64,000 bases of DNA from Clostridia bacterium (lineage in GTDB: Bacteria > Bacillota > Clostridia > Christensenellales > Aristaeellaceae). Made by a program: the position numbers and the translations under genes. A model generated the notes under the pieces. It saw only the letters and a list, made by a program, of their open reading frames with translations, was not told where the DNA came from and made no database searches. Location: the NCBI GenBank assembly GCA_017526525.1, contig JAFXRG010000019.1:1-64000 (forward strand), read 5' to 3'. Below, piece by piece: positions 1 through 7,493 of the stretch (position 1 is its first letter; the number at the start of each line of letters is the position of its first letter).

Positions 1-59
1 GGTAGAGTGCCACCTTGCCAAGGTGGATGTCGCGGGTCCGAGTCCCGTCTACCGCTCCA
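1..59 (+). tRNA. tRNA-Gly (GCC), 5' end cut by window
   Basis: The anticodon arm reads CACCTTGCCAAGGTG, giving a GCC anticodon (glycine). The T arm (GCGGGTCCGAGTCCCGT) and the 3' acceptor strand TACCGC with discriminator T and an encoded CCA are present. The 5' acceptor strand and part of the D arm lie before position 1. It is followed 9 bp later by tRNA-Cys, so both belong to one tRNA transcript. Confidence 0.93.
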
Positions 60-68
60 TTTTTTTAC

Positions 69-140
69 GGTGCCATAGCCAAGTGGTAAGGCGAAGGTCT
101 GCAAAACCTTTATTCTCCAGTTCGAATCTGGATGGCACCT
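69..140 (+). tRNA. tRNA-Cys (GCA)
   Basis: The acceptor strands GGTGCCA and TGGCACC pair perfectly. The anticodon loop CTGCAAA gives GCA (cysteine), the T loop TTCGAAT is standard, and the discriminator base is T, as expected for tRNA-Cys. CCA is not encoded, unlike the neighbouring tRNA-Gly. A terminator follows 7 bp downstream, so this is the last gene of the tRNA operon. Confidence 0.95.
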
Positions 141-147
141 CACAGGA

Positions 148-181
148 AAGCCCTGCAGGATCAGCATCTGCAGGGCTTTTG
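148..181 (+). terminator. Intrinsic terminator of the tRNA operon
   Basis: AAGCCCTGCAG pairs perfectly with CTGCAGGGCTT around a 9-nt loop and runs into TTTT. Confidence 0.85.
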
Positions 182-236
182 CTATGCCGCGGGTTCGGGA
201 AATCATGGGCCGGGGGCGATCGTGCCGGAGCGGGAT

Positions 237-1115
237 TCAGTCGGCTTCAGTCATATCATAAACGAATACTTCATGGATTTCTTCGCTACAGCCTTCATAA
301 AACCCTGCAGGCATTCCGGCAACGATTCTTGCGCCCCTGTTATACAGGAGGAGGAACTGCCCGCGCTCCTTATCAAACGCCAGGCCTTCGATCTCTCCCT
401 GCATAATCACATCATCAAACGTTTTTTCCGGCAGGACGGTTCCGGTCTCCCTGCTTTGTGAAGGATCGATCCTGTACATATGATCCGGCGCAAGGGAATC
501 GGCGTCCCCGTCATCGCTTGTTACATACAGATACCCATCATGGCAGGCAATGCCCTGCATCCATTTGGGGACAGGGTTAAGCTTCATCTTTCCCCTGTAA
601 TCGCCTGTATCAAGGTCATACATGTAGAGGTATTCACTGGATTCATCATCGATCCAGGAGGTCATGTAAACTGTACGGGAATCAGGATCGACTGCGATCC
701 CGCTGCATTCCAGCTGGCCGGTATCGGAGCGAAAGGGGAAAACCCGTTTCAGCTTCAGCGTATCACCGTCATAGACGGCAACCTGAATGTTTTTCCCTTC
801 GCCGTCCATAAAATATTCTACGCCCAGATACAGCTCGTTGCGGTATACATCGATGTCTCCGATATGGTTTACTTCCAATTTGTAACCGTCAAAAGGCTCC
901 GTATTCTCCGCCACAAGGTTCCAGTCCGCATCGTATTTTGCCAGTGTTCCTGACCCGCTGACCCAGTAGTACCCTGCTTCCGTGCAGATTCCCTGCCTGC
1001 CTGCAACAGGATGCACTTCCGCCACTTCATAACGGAAAGCAGAATCTGCAATACAGCATTCCCACGGCAGTATCCAGGCAATCAGGCTGAGTATAATGGC
1101 TGTGAATCTCCTCAT
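237..1115 (-). CDS. Secreted beta-propeller-like hypothetical protein
   Basis: This is a 292-residue protein of unknown function. It begins MRRFTAIILSLIAWILP, a signal peptide, so it is probably exported. The body has short repeating units with Tyr/Asp-rich strands (such as LYLGVEY, LYMYDLDTG, YLYVTSDDG), which suggests a WD- or YVTN-like beta-propeller, possibly ligand binding; this is inference. An upstream in-frame start at 1139 exists, but GGAGGAG sits 6 bases before the ATG at 1115 and is too close to the other ATGs. It converges on the tRNA terminator and follows the GNAT gene at 1168-1647 on the same strand. Confidence 0.8.
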   Translation of the reverse strand: MRRFTAIILSLIAWILPWECCIADSAFRYEVAEVHPVAGRQGICTEAGYYWVSGSGTLAKYDADWNLVAENTEPFDGYKLEVNHIGDIDVYRNELYLGVEYFMDGEGKNIQVAVYDGDTLKLKRVFPFRSDTGQLECSGIAVDPDSRTVYMTSWIDDESSEYLYMYDLDTGDYRGKMKLNPVPKWMQGIACHDGYLYVTSDDGDADSLAPDHMYRIDPSQSRETGTVLPEKTFDDVIMQGEIEGLAFDKERGQFLLLYNRGARIVAGMPAGFYEGCSEEIHEVFVYDMTEAD

Positions 1116-1167
1116 GCCCATCTCCTCCGCAAATCCCAATAGTCAGATGCTTTTACTGAAGTCCAAT

Positions 1168-1647
1168 TCAGAGAATGAGCTCCATCTCATCCTTCATGCC
1201 TGAAAAGCCATATTTTTCATACAGAGGCCGGCCTGCTGCGGTCGCTTCCAGGGAAACAGCGGTGATTCCTTTTTTCCGGGCATCCAGAACCAGCAGATCC
1301 AGGGTCTGAAAAGCGATTCCCTTCCTTCTGTATTCAGGCCGGGTATACATATTCATTATATACGCTTTTCTGCCGGTAGGGTTATGATATGTGGGCATGA
1401 CCCGGTAATAACTGATTCCCCCTGCGCCGACAAACAGACCGTGATCAAAAACCAGCAAGGCGGTATGCGTTCCATCAGCAAGGGCCTTCTCATAATACTC
1501 ACGGGATTGCTTTTCAACTTCGCTCATGTCCGTATCGTTTGCCAGCCCGTTGGCAGCGCGCAGCACTTCAATTCGAGTTCTCACCAGCAGTTCAATATCC
1601 TCCGGCGCTGCTTTTCGGAACTCTATATTCTGCATATGCTCTTTCAC
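1168..1647 (-). CDS. GNAT family N-acetyltransferase
   Basis: The 159-residue protein has the usual length of a single-domain GNAT acetyltransferase. The acetyl-CoA loop is visible as RPEYRRKGIAFQTLDLLV (residues about 102-119), matching the R/Q-x-x-G-x-G/A pattern, preceded by the beta-strand YIMNMYT. The C-terminus PLYEKYGFSGMKDEMEL is the typical GNAT end. The protein would transfer an acetyl group from acetyl-CoA to an amine, but the substrate cannot be read from sequence. It lies 52 bp upstream of the secreted propeller gene on the same strand and may be co-transcribed with it. Confidence 0.9.
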   Translation of the reverse strand: MKEHMQNIEFRKAAPEDIELLVRTRIEVLRAANGLANDTDMSEVEKQSREYYEKALADGTHTALLVFDHGLFVGAGGISYYRVMPTYHNPTGRKAYIMNMYTRPEYRRKGIAFQTLDLLVLDARKKGITAVSLEATAAGRPLYEKYGFSGMKDEMELIL

Positions 1648-1765
1648 ACTGATTCCTCACAGTCGGGAAATAAGAGACAGCCTCTTCAATATTCGCAAAA
1701 AACATGAATGAGTACGGAATTCCGGGAGAGCCTGGGGAACGAAAAAGACCGTTCCACCTTTCCCG

Positions 1766-3232
1766 TTACACTTCTGCGCCTGCCAGATGATCCAGCAGCA
1801 GCTGCAGATCCAGCACGTCGACTTTTCCGTCGCCGTTGAGATCCGCGGCTTCCGGATCGATTTCATAGGTTTTTCCGGTTTGCGGATCCGTTTCCCCGGC
1901 CAGGTATTTCATCAGCCGGATGGCGTCAATTCCGTTCACCGCGTTGTCCCCGGTGAGATCGGCTCCCGTAACGTGAGAACCGCTGTATCCGCAGAATAAG
2001 CATTTGCCGTTTTCCATGACATGCTCTTCTTCCATGGAACCTTCCACAGTATGCTCATAGGAAACGTTCGGGTCCACGTAGCCGCAGTCGGTACAGCGGG
2101 TGAGGGCCCAGGCGGGGCCGGATTTCCGGTGCGTTTTACCGTCAATCGGGGTATAAACCGCTTTGTCATCGTGGATTGAATAGATGGTCTCCGTATGGGC
2201 GTGGGCGCATTGGGCAGGAATGAAGCCGCAGTCGGAACAGTAATTGTAAACGTAGCGGTGGGGTTCTGTTCTCACAGTGTCCCCGATACAGCGTGAAGAA
2301 ATCACCTCACTGCATTCTGCGCATCTTTCTATCACGTAAAGGATTCCGTGGGTTGTATGGGTAAAGGGAGTAATGCCTGAGTATTCCGGTTCTCCCAGCA
2401 TGCCCGAATCAAAATAGCTCAGCAGATAAGTGGACGGATGAGAGCAGGGATTGACAAAACCGCATTCACTACAGATGCCGCCGGAAAAATTATGCGGCAC
2501 CTGAAAGGAATCCTGCACGGCGGATTCATAAGCAGAAAGGGTTTCACCGCAATCCTCGCAAATGATCCGGGAAGAACTCCTTGCCGTTACGGTATGAAAA
2601 ATATCATCCATGGGCGTGACTAAACTGTCGGGCAGCGTTGGATCAGGTCCGTCGCTTTCCTGATGAGTATTTTCATGCATACAGGGAGACGGATTGATGA
2701 ACCCGCAGTAACAGGTGATGCCGTCAGGGAACCAATGGGATTCTTTGCAGGAATAGGTTTCGAGCTCCTTCACGGAAAGATCCCGGCCGCAGATGTCGCA
2801 TGTAAGATAAATCCTGACATCGTCATAAACTTTGGTATGGGTTTTACCGTCCCCGTTATCCTTGAGGTTGAACACGTCGCATTCAATTCTTTCAGAGGTA
2901 ATCCCGTGGCTGCAGGGAACCGGATGGCCGCAGGTGAGACAGGCTTTCGCATACTCGTCGTATTCATGGGATTCCACGTGCCGCAGATCCGTTATATATT
3001 TACTGACAACCTCGCCGCAGTCATAGCAGGTCAGGGTGACTGTACCTTTGCCATTGATAACATGATAATGACTGCTCAGAAAAACAGGAGCGGATTCTTC
3101 ATCCCAGTCATAATTTGCGTAGACGTTTTCATGCGTGCATTCCGCAAGGGCGGAAACACAGGAGAAGCAAAGCAGCACAGCGATGGCTGCAGCGATGAGG
3201 ACAAAGGTCAGGTTTCTTCCTTGCTTTTTCAT
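1766..3232 (-). CDS. Secreted dockerin-domain protein with Cys/His repeats
   Basis: The protein has 488 residues and starts at the ATG preceded by CGGAGGT 5-6 bases upstream; a longer upstream frame lacks a ribosome site. Residues 1-30 form a signal peptide. The C-terminus is a type I dockerin with two calcium loops, DLTGDNAVNGIDAIRLMKYL and DLNGDGKVDVLDLQLLLDHL, separated by about 20 residues. Between them lies a string of repeats, each pairing a C-x-H element with a C-x-x-C-G knuckle (for example CYDCGE, CLTCGH, CDICGR, CEDCGE, CSECGF, CSDCGF, CTDCGY, CLFCGY). Dockerins bind cohesins in cellulosome-like complexes. The repeats may bind metal, which is inference. A near-consensus promoter lies directly upstream. 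Confidence 0.85.
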   Translation of the reverse strand: MKKQGRNLTFVLIAAAIAVLLCFSCVSALAECTHENVYANYDWDEESAPVFLSSHYHVINGKGTVTLTCYDCGEVVSKYITDLRHVESHEYDEYAKACLTCGHPVPCSHGITSERIECDVFNLKDNGDGKTHTKVYDDVRIYLTCDICGRDLSVKELETYSCKESHWFPDGITCYCGFINPSPCMHENTHQESDGPDPTLPDSLVTPMDDIFHTVTARSSSRIICEDCGETLSAYESAVQDSFQVPHNFSGGICSECGFVNPCSHPSTYLLSYFDSGMLGEPEYSGITPFTHTTHGILYVIERCAECSEVISSRCIGDTVRTEPHRYVYNYCSDCGFIPAQCAHAHTETIYSIHDDKAVYTPIDGKTHRKSGPAWALTRCTDCGYVDPNVSYEHTVEGSMEEEHVMENGKCLFCGYSGSHVTGADLTGDNAVNGIDAIRLMKYLAGETDPQTGKTYEIDPEAADLNGDGKVDVLDLQLLLDHLAGAEV

Positions 3233-3272
3233 ACCGTACCTCCGGAAGCATATGTTTTTTTTCGGTACCATC

Positions 3273-3301
3273 ATCATATAAAAAACTGGCTGTATTGTCA
3301 A
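3273..3301 (-). promoter_or_regulatory. Promoter of the dockerin gene
   Basis: Read on the minus strand, TTGACA (3296-3301) and TATGAT (3273-3278) are separated by 17 bp. This is a near-consensus sigma-A promoter about 40 bp upstream of the start codon. Confidence 0.8.
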
Positions 3302-3322
3302 TGAAGGAAGAAAGGGGCAGAT

Positions 3323-3351
3323 TTGCCGGAACGGCCGGAATATGATAAAAT
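3323..3351 (+). promoter_or_regulatory. Possible promoter for the acyltransferase gene
   Basis: TTGCCG (3323-3328) and TAAAAT (3346-3351) have 17-bp spacing. It lies in the divergent space between the dockerin gene and the acyltransferase. Confidence 0.5.
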
Positions 3352-3389
3352 AGCAAAAATGGATTTCTGATGACCGGGAGCCATTAAAA

Positions 3390-3593
3390 ATGTCTTTTAT
3401 GACTCTGTTCAGCGACAGCAGAACGGATTATTTTGCTGACAAGCGGGAAGAATCCTTCCATGAACGCCCAATTGCTGCAAAGGCTGTCAGCAGTTTCCGT
3501 ACGGAAAACGTGATTTCCATGTGCAAAAAACGAGTTCAGGATCCATGGTTTTATGATGCAAAACAAAAAAGAACAGGAGGAGAAGACCCATGA
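3390..3593 (+). CDS. Possible small protein of unknown function
   Basis: This 67-residue open frame lies between a plausible promoter and the acyltransferase. A GGGAG sequence precedes the ATG by about 9 bases, and its TGA overlaps the next ATG (ATGA), which is typical of translational coupling. The peptide is polar, with no signal peptide, membrane segment or motif that I recognise. Overlapping frames on the other strand and the lack of similarity mean it may be only leader DNA. Confidence 0.3.
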   Translation: MSFMTLFSDSRTDYFADKREESFHERPIAAKAVSSFRTENVISMCKKRVQDPWFYDAKQKRTGGEDP

Positions 3594-4894
3594 CGAATTC
3601 CCGACCGGATTTTGAAAAAAAGGAACTGGCCCTTTCTTGCAGCCCCTACGTTTACCTGCCGGTGGATATTACAGTGTACACTGTGGAGGTAAGCCATCAG
3701 GAGGAGATTGACGGCGGCCTGCTGCAGAAGGCAGTGGACCGGACGATCAAAAGAATGCCTTACCTGTCCGATGCGCTGACGATTGAGCGCGGCGCTGTTT
3801 ATTACGCGAAAAACCCTCTGCCCATGGCAGCCGCCCGCCATACGGGACCCCGTTCCGTGGGCGGCAGCGACACCAATTACCATCTGCTGGACCTGACCTG
3901 GGAAGGAAACAAAACCTGGTTTTCCATGTTTCACGGTTTCTGCGACGGACTGGGGCTCAACATCTTCCTGGAATCGGTGCTGTATCATTACTACTGCATG
4001 AAGGACGGCACGGAATACGATCCGAACGGAATCCGGGCAGACAGCACCCAGAAAACGGAAGGGGAAACTTTTGAACCGTTTTCCGTGCAGTATCCTGTAT
4101 CACCCGAATTTAAAATGCCGGAAAGGAAACCGGAACCAAAGGTCTACCATCTGCCGGAGATCTACCGGGATCCCACGGGCGAAACGCGGGAATATGGCTT
4201 CCGCCTGCCTTCCGGGGATTTTATGCGTTTTGTGAAAGAAAACGGAACCTCACCCTCCGTGATGATTGCCCTGCTGACCGGGGAAGCGATCATGCGGGTT
4301 CACCCGGACGCGGAGGAACCGATTATCGCCCGCCTGCCCATTTCCCTCCGGAGAATGCTGGGATGCGAAGAAACTTTCAAAAACTGTTCCAGCCGTACGC
4401 TTCTGCCCATCAGCGGCACACCGATGGATGCACTTCCTTTTGCCCAGCGGGCTGCACAGCTTCGGGCAGTGCTGAAGCAGCAGATGAATCCAGACTTTTT
4501 CCGCGCTACCTACAACATGATGGGAAGCATGTACCGCAAACGCATGGAAGATGCCGTGGATTACGGGGAGGAACTGAAAAAGCCTTCGGGATTTCTTACG
4601 ACCTCGCACGATACCTTCTATGTGGATTACATCGGATCCATGCATCAAACGGCTTACAGCAGCCGGATTACGGACGTACGTTTCCTGTGCAAGCCGGCAA
4701 TCGGCAATACGCTGCACATGAATATCATCGAACATGACGGCTGTTTCCGGATTGCATGCCTGGCCTGCAGCGATATTACCCCGCTGATCGATGTGATGGA
4801 ACAGGTGTTCCGTGATCACGGCCTGCCGGTTCAGCGCACGCCTGAACAGCGGTTTATTCTTCCGCGCACATGCTGGCGGGAAGGAATTCTTTGA
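3590..4894 (+). CDS. Condensation/acyltransferase-fold protein (HxxxDG)
   Basis: The 434-residue protein shows the CoA-dependent acyltransferase/condensation fold. The catalytic signature HxxxDG is present as HGFCDG at residues 115-120, where His acts as general base. Family members include NRPS condensation domains, wax ester synthases and alcohol O-acetyltransferases. No carrier-protein, adenylation or other synthase domain is present, and no NRPS gene lies nearby, so a free-standing acyltransferase acting on a small alcohol, amine or lipid is more likely than peptide synthesis. GGAGGAG lies 7 bases before the ATG. No signal peptide is visible. A bidirectional terminator follows. Confidence 0.8.
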   Translation: MTNSRPDFEKKELALSCSPYVYLPVDITVYTVEVSHQEEIDGGLLQKAVDRTIKRMPYLSDALTIERGAVYYAKNPLPMAAARHTGPRSVGGSDTNYHLLDLTWEGNKTWFSMFHGFCDGLGLNIFLESVLYHYYCMKDGTEYDPNGIRADSTQKTEGETFEPFSVQYPVSPEFKMPERKPEPKVYHLPEIYRDPTGETREYGFRLPSGDFMRFVKENGTSPSVMIALLTGEAIMRVHPDAEEPIIARLPISLRRMLGCEETFKNCSSRTLLPISGTPMDALPFAQRAAQLRAVLKQQMNPDFFRATYNMMGSMYRKRMEDAVDYGEELKKPSGFLTTSHDTFYVDYIGSMHQTAYSSRITDVRFLCKPAIGNTLHMNIIEHDGCFRIACLACSDITPLIDVMEQVFRDHGLPVQRTPEQRFILPRTCWREGIL

Positions 4895-4917
4895 AACAGG
4901 AACGTGTAAAAAATCAA

Positions 4918-4947
4918 GGCAGAACGCGAAGGGAGCCGCGTTCTGCC
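4918..4947. terminator. Bidirectional terminator between convergent genes
   Basis: GGCAGAACGCG pairs perfectly with CGCGTTCTGCC around an 8-nt loop. On the minus strand it runs into TTGATTTTTT; on the plus strand a TGATGTTTTT tract follows. It serves the acyltransferase and the small Cys-rich gene. Confidence 0.85.
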
Positions 4948-5002
4948 TGATGTTTTTGGGTCAAATGCTGTATGCAGCCGGAATGAACGCCGGGAAGGCG
5001 GA

Positions 5003-5197
5003 TCAGACAGCTTTCCGGGAGACTTCGGGGGCACCGGTGCGGTAGCTGGTTTTGTGGCCGCTGCAGCAGGTGGCAAAGACGATTCCCGGCAGGGTGTTGG
5101 GATAAATATCCAGGAATTTCTTTCCGCAGACGGAACAACGGAGCGGAAGTTTGACGGAAATTTTTTCAGCTCCGGTTTCAGCAATACGGTTGGTCAT
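5003..5197 (-). CDS. Small Cys-rich protein, zinc-ribbon-like
   Basis: The 64-residue protein has a C-S-V-C-G knuckle near residue 21-25 and a second Cys pair (TCCSG) near residue 43-46, consistent with a small zinc ribbon, though the second pair is adjacent rather than CxxC. It has a canonical AAGGAGG site 8 bases before the ATG and ends ahead of a perfect terminator hairpin, so it is very likely expressed. I do not recognise the family. No membrane segment is visible, so it is probably cytosolic. Confidence 0.7.
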   Translation of the reverse strand: MTNRIAETGAEKISVKLPLRCSVCGKKFLDIYPNTLPGIVFATCCSGHKTSYRTGAPEVSRKAV

Positions 5198-5370
5198 GGC
5201 AGTTTCCTCCTTGATCAGGTTTTTTCCTACGCTTTACGGGAAGGTTTCAGTGAACTTCCGTCTCCGGACCGACCGGTGGAGAAGGAAGCGAAGCAGCAGC
5301 ATCATGCGGATTTCCGTTGCCGGGAAACCACAAGGGAGTGTACCCGGGAAGTAATAATACCACTTCATTC

Positions 5371-5591
5371 TGTGGAAGGGAATGTCATTTCCGGTAATCC
5401 ACAGGCGCCGTTTCCGTGCCGCGGAGCCCTTGATTTTCAAAGGCCCGACGAAGGAATAAGGGGGTCTGTGGATTCTGTGGATAACTCCCGGAAGCCTTGA
5501 GGGACAAGCCTTTCGGGAACCGGAAAAAAAGAATAAAAAAATTTTTTTGGCGCTTCCGGAAAAGAAAACTGTCGGCGCAGCTTGTGGACAA
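5371..5591. other. Intergenic cluster of DnaA-box-like 9-mers
   Basis: The 516-bp gap 5198-5713 has no convincing gene. Within it, TGTGGATAA at 5476-5484 is a perfect DnaA box. TAATCCACA at 5395-5403 and TGTGGACAA at 5583-5591 match 8 of 9, and TGTGGATTC (5467-5475) and TGTGGAAGG (5371-5379) match less well. A strongly AT-rich tract (5523-5549) lies between the boxes. This could be a DnaA-binding locus or a secondary origin-like element. No dnaA, dnaN or other replication gene is adjacent, so function is open. Confidence 0.4.
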
Positions 5592-5713
5592 AGTCCCCGG
5601 GCACGTGATAAACTTGAAGATGGAAAAACAGGTACAGCAGAATACGCATTTGCCGGAAAAGGAACGTTTTCACCTCCGAAAACCGGCAGAACCAACGCAG
5701 AGGAGGACAGAAC

Positions 5714-6121
5714 ATGCTGCTGTTGAAAGCGACGGAAACCAACTGGGGAAGAACCGGCCCGGGAGACTGGGAAAAGCGCACCTGGAAGATTGATACCGAC
5801 GGTACCTGGCAAATGAAGACCACCTTTCATCCTGTGGACGGTGACCCGGAAAACCAGGCGGAAGCCGTAAACGGCACCCTGTCCCAGGAGCAGATGACCG
5901 CCCTGATCGGATATATTGATGTTTACTGGAGCGATGAAAAGCCCGACGCCTGTGACGGAAATGCCTGGGAATTCAAGCTCTATCAGAATGAAACCGTGAT
6001 CCGGCACCGGAACACAGGCTACATCAGCGGAATCGAACCCTTTGAAAGCATAACCAGGCTGCTGAATGAGACGGAGCCGGACGAGGAGACGGAATATCAC
6101 CGGAAGCTGTACAAGCTTTGA
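5714..6121 (+). CDS. Hypothetical protein, 135 residues
   Basis: I do not recognise this family. GAGGAGGACAGAAC precedes the ATG, so translation is well supported. The protein is acidic and Trp/Tyr-rich, without signal peptide or membrane segments, and has the look of a small mixed alpha/beta domain (WKIDTDGTWQMKTTF, then WEFKLYQNETVIRHRN). It is the first of four small same-strand genes (to 7485) spaced by about 24-35 bp at first, suggesting one operon of small cytosolic proteins. Confidence 0.7.
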   Translation: MLLLKATETNWGRTGPGDWEKRTWKIDTDGTWQMKTTFHPVDGDPENQAEAVNGTLSQEQMTALIGYIDVYWSDEKPDACDGNAWEFKLYQNETVIRHRNTGYISGIEPFESITRLLNETEPDEETEYHRKLYKL

Positions 6122-6151
6122 GTAAGAATACGCGGAAGGACGGAAGAACCG

Positions 6152-6487
6152 ATGTCTGAAAGAAAACGGGTTTACGGAATTGACAGCATCATCGGCAGCG
6201 GACAGGATTTTTATGACGAAAACGGGAAATATGTCGGATCCTCCGTGGACAGTGTGTTTGGAGGACAGGATTTTTACGGAGAAAACGGGCAGCACATTGG
6301 ATACTCCGTTGACAGCATTACGGGCAACGGGCAGGACATCTATATGGATGACGGAAGAAGCGGGTTTTCGGTGGACAGCATTACCGGAATCGGCCGGGAT
6401 TTCTATGGAGACGACGGTTCCACCGGGTTTTCCGTGGATTCGCCCTTTGGCGGAGGAACCGATTATTTCTTCGATCCGAACGAGTGA
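6152..6487 (+). CDS. Small tandem-repeat protein (SVDS..GQDFY repeats)
   Basis: The 111-residue protein consists almost entirely of four to five repeats of about 21-25 residues with the pattern G-x-S-V-D-S-x-x-G-x-G-x-D-F-Y-x-x-x-G. Repeat cores are visible as DSIIGSGQDFYDENG, DSVFGGQDFYGENG, DSITGNGQDIYMDDG, DSITGIGRDFYGDDG and DSPFGGGTDYFFDPN. The protein is acidic with no Cys and no signal peptide. The regular Gly/Asp/Tyr pattern suggests a beta-rich solenoid or a calcium-binding repeat, which is inference. It sits 30 bp downstream of the 135-residue gene and 24 bp upstream of the DIP1984-type gene. Confidence 0.75.
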   Translation: MSERKRVYGIDSIIGSGQDFYDENGKYVGSSVDSVFGGQDFYGENGQHIGYSVDSITGNGQDIYMDDGRSGFSVDSITGIGRDFYGDDGSTGFSVDSPFGGGTDYFFDPNE

Positions 6488-6511
6488 ACAGGTAAAAGGA
6501 GGCTGATTGAA

Positions 6512-6967
6512 TTGAAACTGGCGGAAGCATTACAGGAAAGGGCGGACCTGAACCGGAGCATTGCGGATCTGCGGAGCCGGCTGGAGCGGATTATGCTGGT
6601 TCAGGAAGGAGAAAAACCGGTGGAGGATCCGAAAACCCTGATGAAGGAACTGGACGCCTCCATCCTGCGCCTGGAAACCCTTGCGGCGGCTATCAACCAC
6701 ACCAACGACACAACCCGGGCGGGGGATATGACCCTGACCCGGTTGATTGCGAAAAAGGACGCGCTGCTGCTGAGGCTGGCGGCTTACAAGAGCATGGTTC
6801 GGGAAGCCGGGGACAACACCAGCCGGGCCCGCGGCACAGAGATCAAGGTTTTGCCATCGGTAAAGGTAACGGAGCTGCAGAAAGAGGTGGACCGGATGGC
6901 AAAGGAAATCCGGACGCTGGATAACCTGCTGCAGGAAACGAACTGGACCCGGGACCTGGCGGAATGA
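6512..6967 (+). CDS. DIP1984-family (septicolysin-like) protein
   Basis: The 151-residue helical protein matches the DIP1984/septicolysin-like family. It begins with KLAEALQERADLNRSI, continues through VQEGEKPVEDP and the signature INHTNDTT, and ends in a heptad-rich helix. Members are small, cytosolic coiled-coil proteins of unknown biochemical role; despite the name, cytolysin activity should not be assumed. The start is a TTG with AAAGGAGG 9 bases upstream. It is third in the small-gene cluster. Confidence 0.85.
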   Translation: MKLAEALQERADLNRSIADLRSRLERIMLVQEGEKPVEDPKTLMKELDASILRLETLAAAINHTNDTTRAGDMTLTRLIAKKDALLLRLAAYKSMVREAGDNTSRARGTEIKVLPSVKVTELQKEVDRMAKEIRTLDNLLQETNWTRDLAE

Positions 6968-7005
6968 AATTTCTGAAGGTAGTTTCATCAGGCGCATATC
7001 AGGCG

Positions 7006-7062
7006 GCAACTGCCTAAGTTGCAAAGCTTACCGCATGGCCACCTGCCCGATTGGCCTTTTTT
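7006..7062 (+). other. Hairpin region after the DIP1984 gene, possible terminator
   Basis: Two small hairpins lie in the 233-bp gap 6968-7200. GCAACT/AGTTGC (7006-7022) is followed by GGCCA/TGGCC (7037-7055) with a TTTTTT tract. The second is a weak intrinsic-terminator candidate. An open frame runs through the rest of the gap but has no ribosome site, so I see no gene there. Confidence 0.4.
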
Positions 7063-7200
7063 GAACTGTTATGGGCAACCGCGCACATGCGCAATGTTAT
7101 GAAAGCCGAAGAGCTTTATCGCGCAGCACCGGATATGATGATGAAACGAGGGCGGGAAAGGGGATCAATTCAGGAATACGAATCACGGAGGGAACGGAAG

Positions 7201-7485
7201 TTGACAGGACAGGAAGGAAAAAGGAAAAGCGAACGCGTGTACCGTCCGTGGTGGCTTTACATGAAAAAGGAAGAGACAGACCGCCGGGCAGTTTACAGCT
7301 ACGCCCGGGAATCCAGGACAACAGACGGTGAAATTGCCTACGACAAAACCACCGGAGAGATCCGGGTGACACGGCCCTGTGAAAGAGATCTGGAAGAGAA
7401 ATGGAGTATTGCCGAGGCGGAAGACCGTTTTCAGGTGGTGATCCGGCAGGGACTGCCGGAAACCAGCAGGGTGACGGGAGACTGA
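7201..7485 (+). CDS. Hypothetical protein, 94 residues
   Basis: I do not recognise this protein. The open frame begins far upstream at 7051, but the only good ribosome site is GGAGGG at about 7187-7192, 8 bases before a TTG at 7201, so I start there. The product is basic then acidic, with WWLYMKKEETDRRAVYSYARESR followed by a YDKTTGEIRVTRPC segment. No membrane or signal sequence is seen. It converges on the secreted-protein gene at 7494. Confidence 0.5.
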   Translation: MTGQEGKRKSERVYRPWWLYMKKEETDRRAVYSYARESRTTDGEIAYDKTTGEIRVTRPCERDLEEKWSIAEAEDRFQVVIRQGLPETSRVTGD

Positions 7486-7493
7486 AAAAAGGA

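Noticed and set aside
7051..7200. N-terminal part of the 7051-7485 open frame
   Set aside because: No ribosome site precedes the ATG at 7051, which lies inside a terminator-like hairpin. The good site is before the TTG at 7201.
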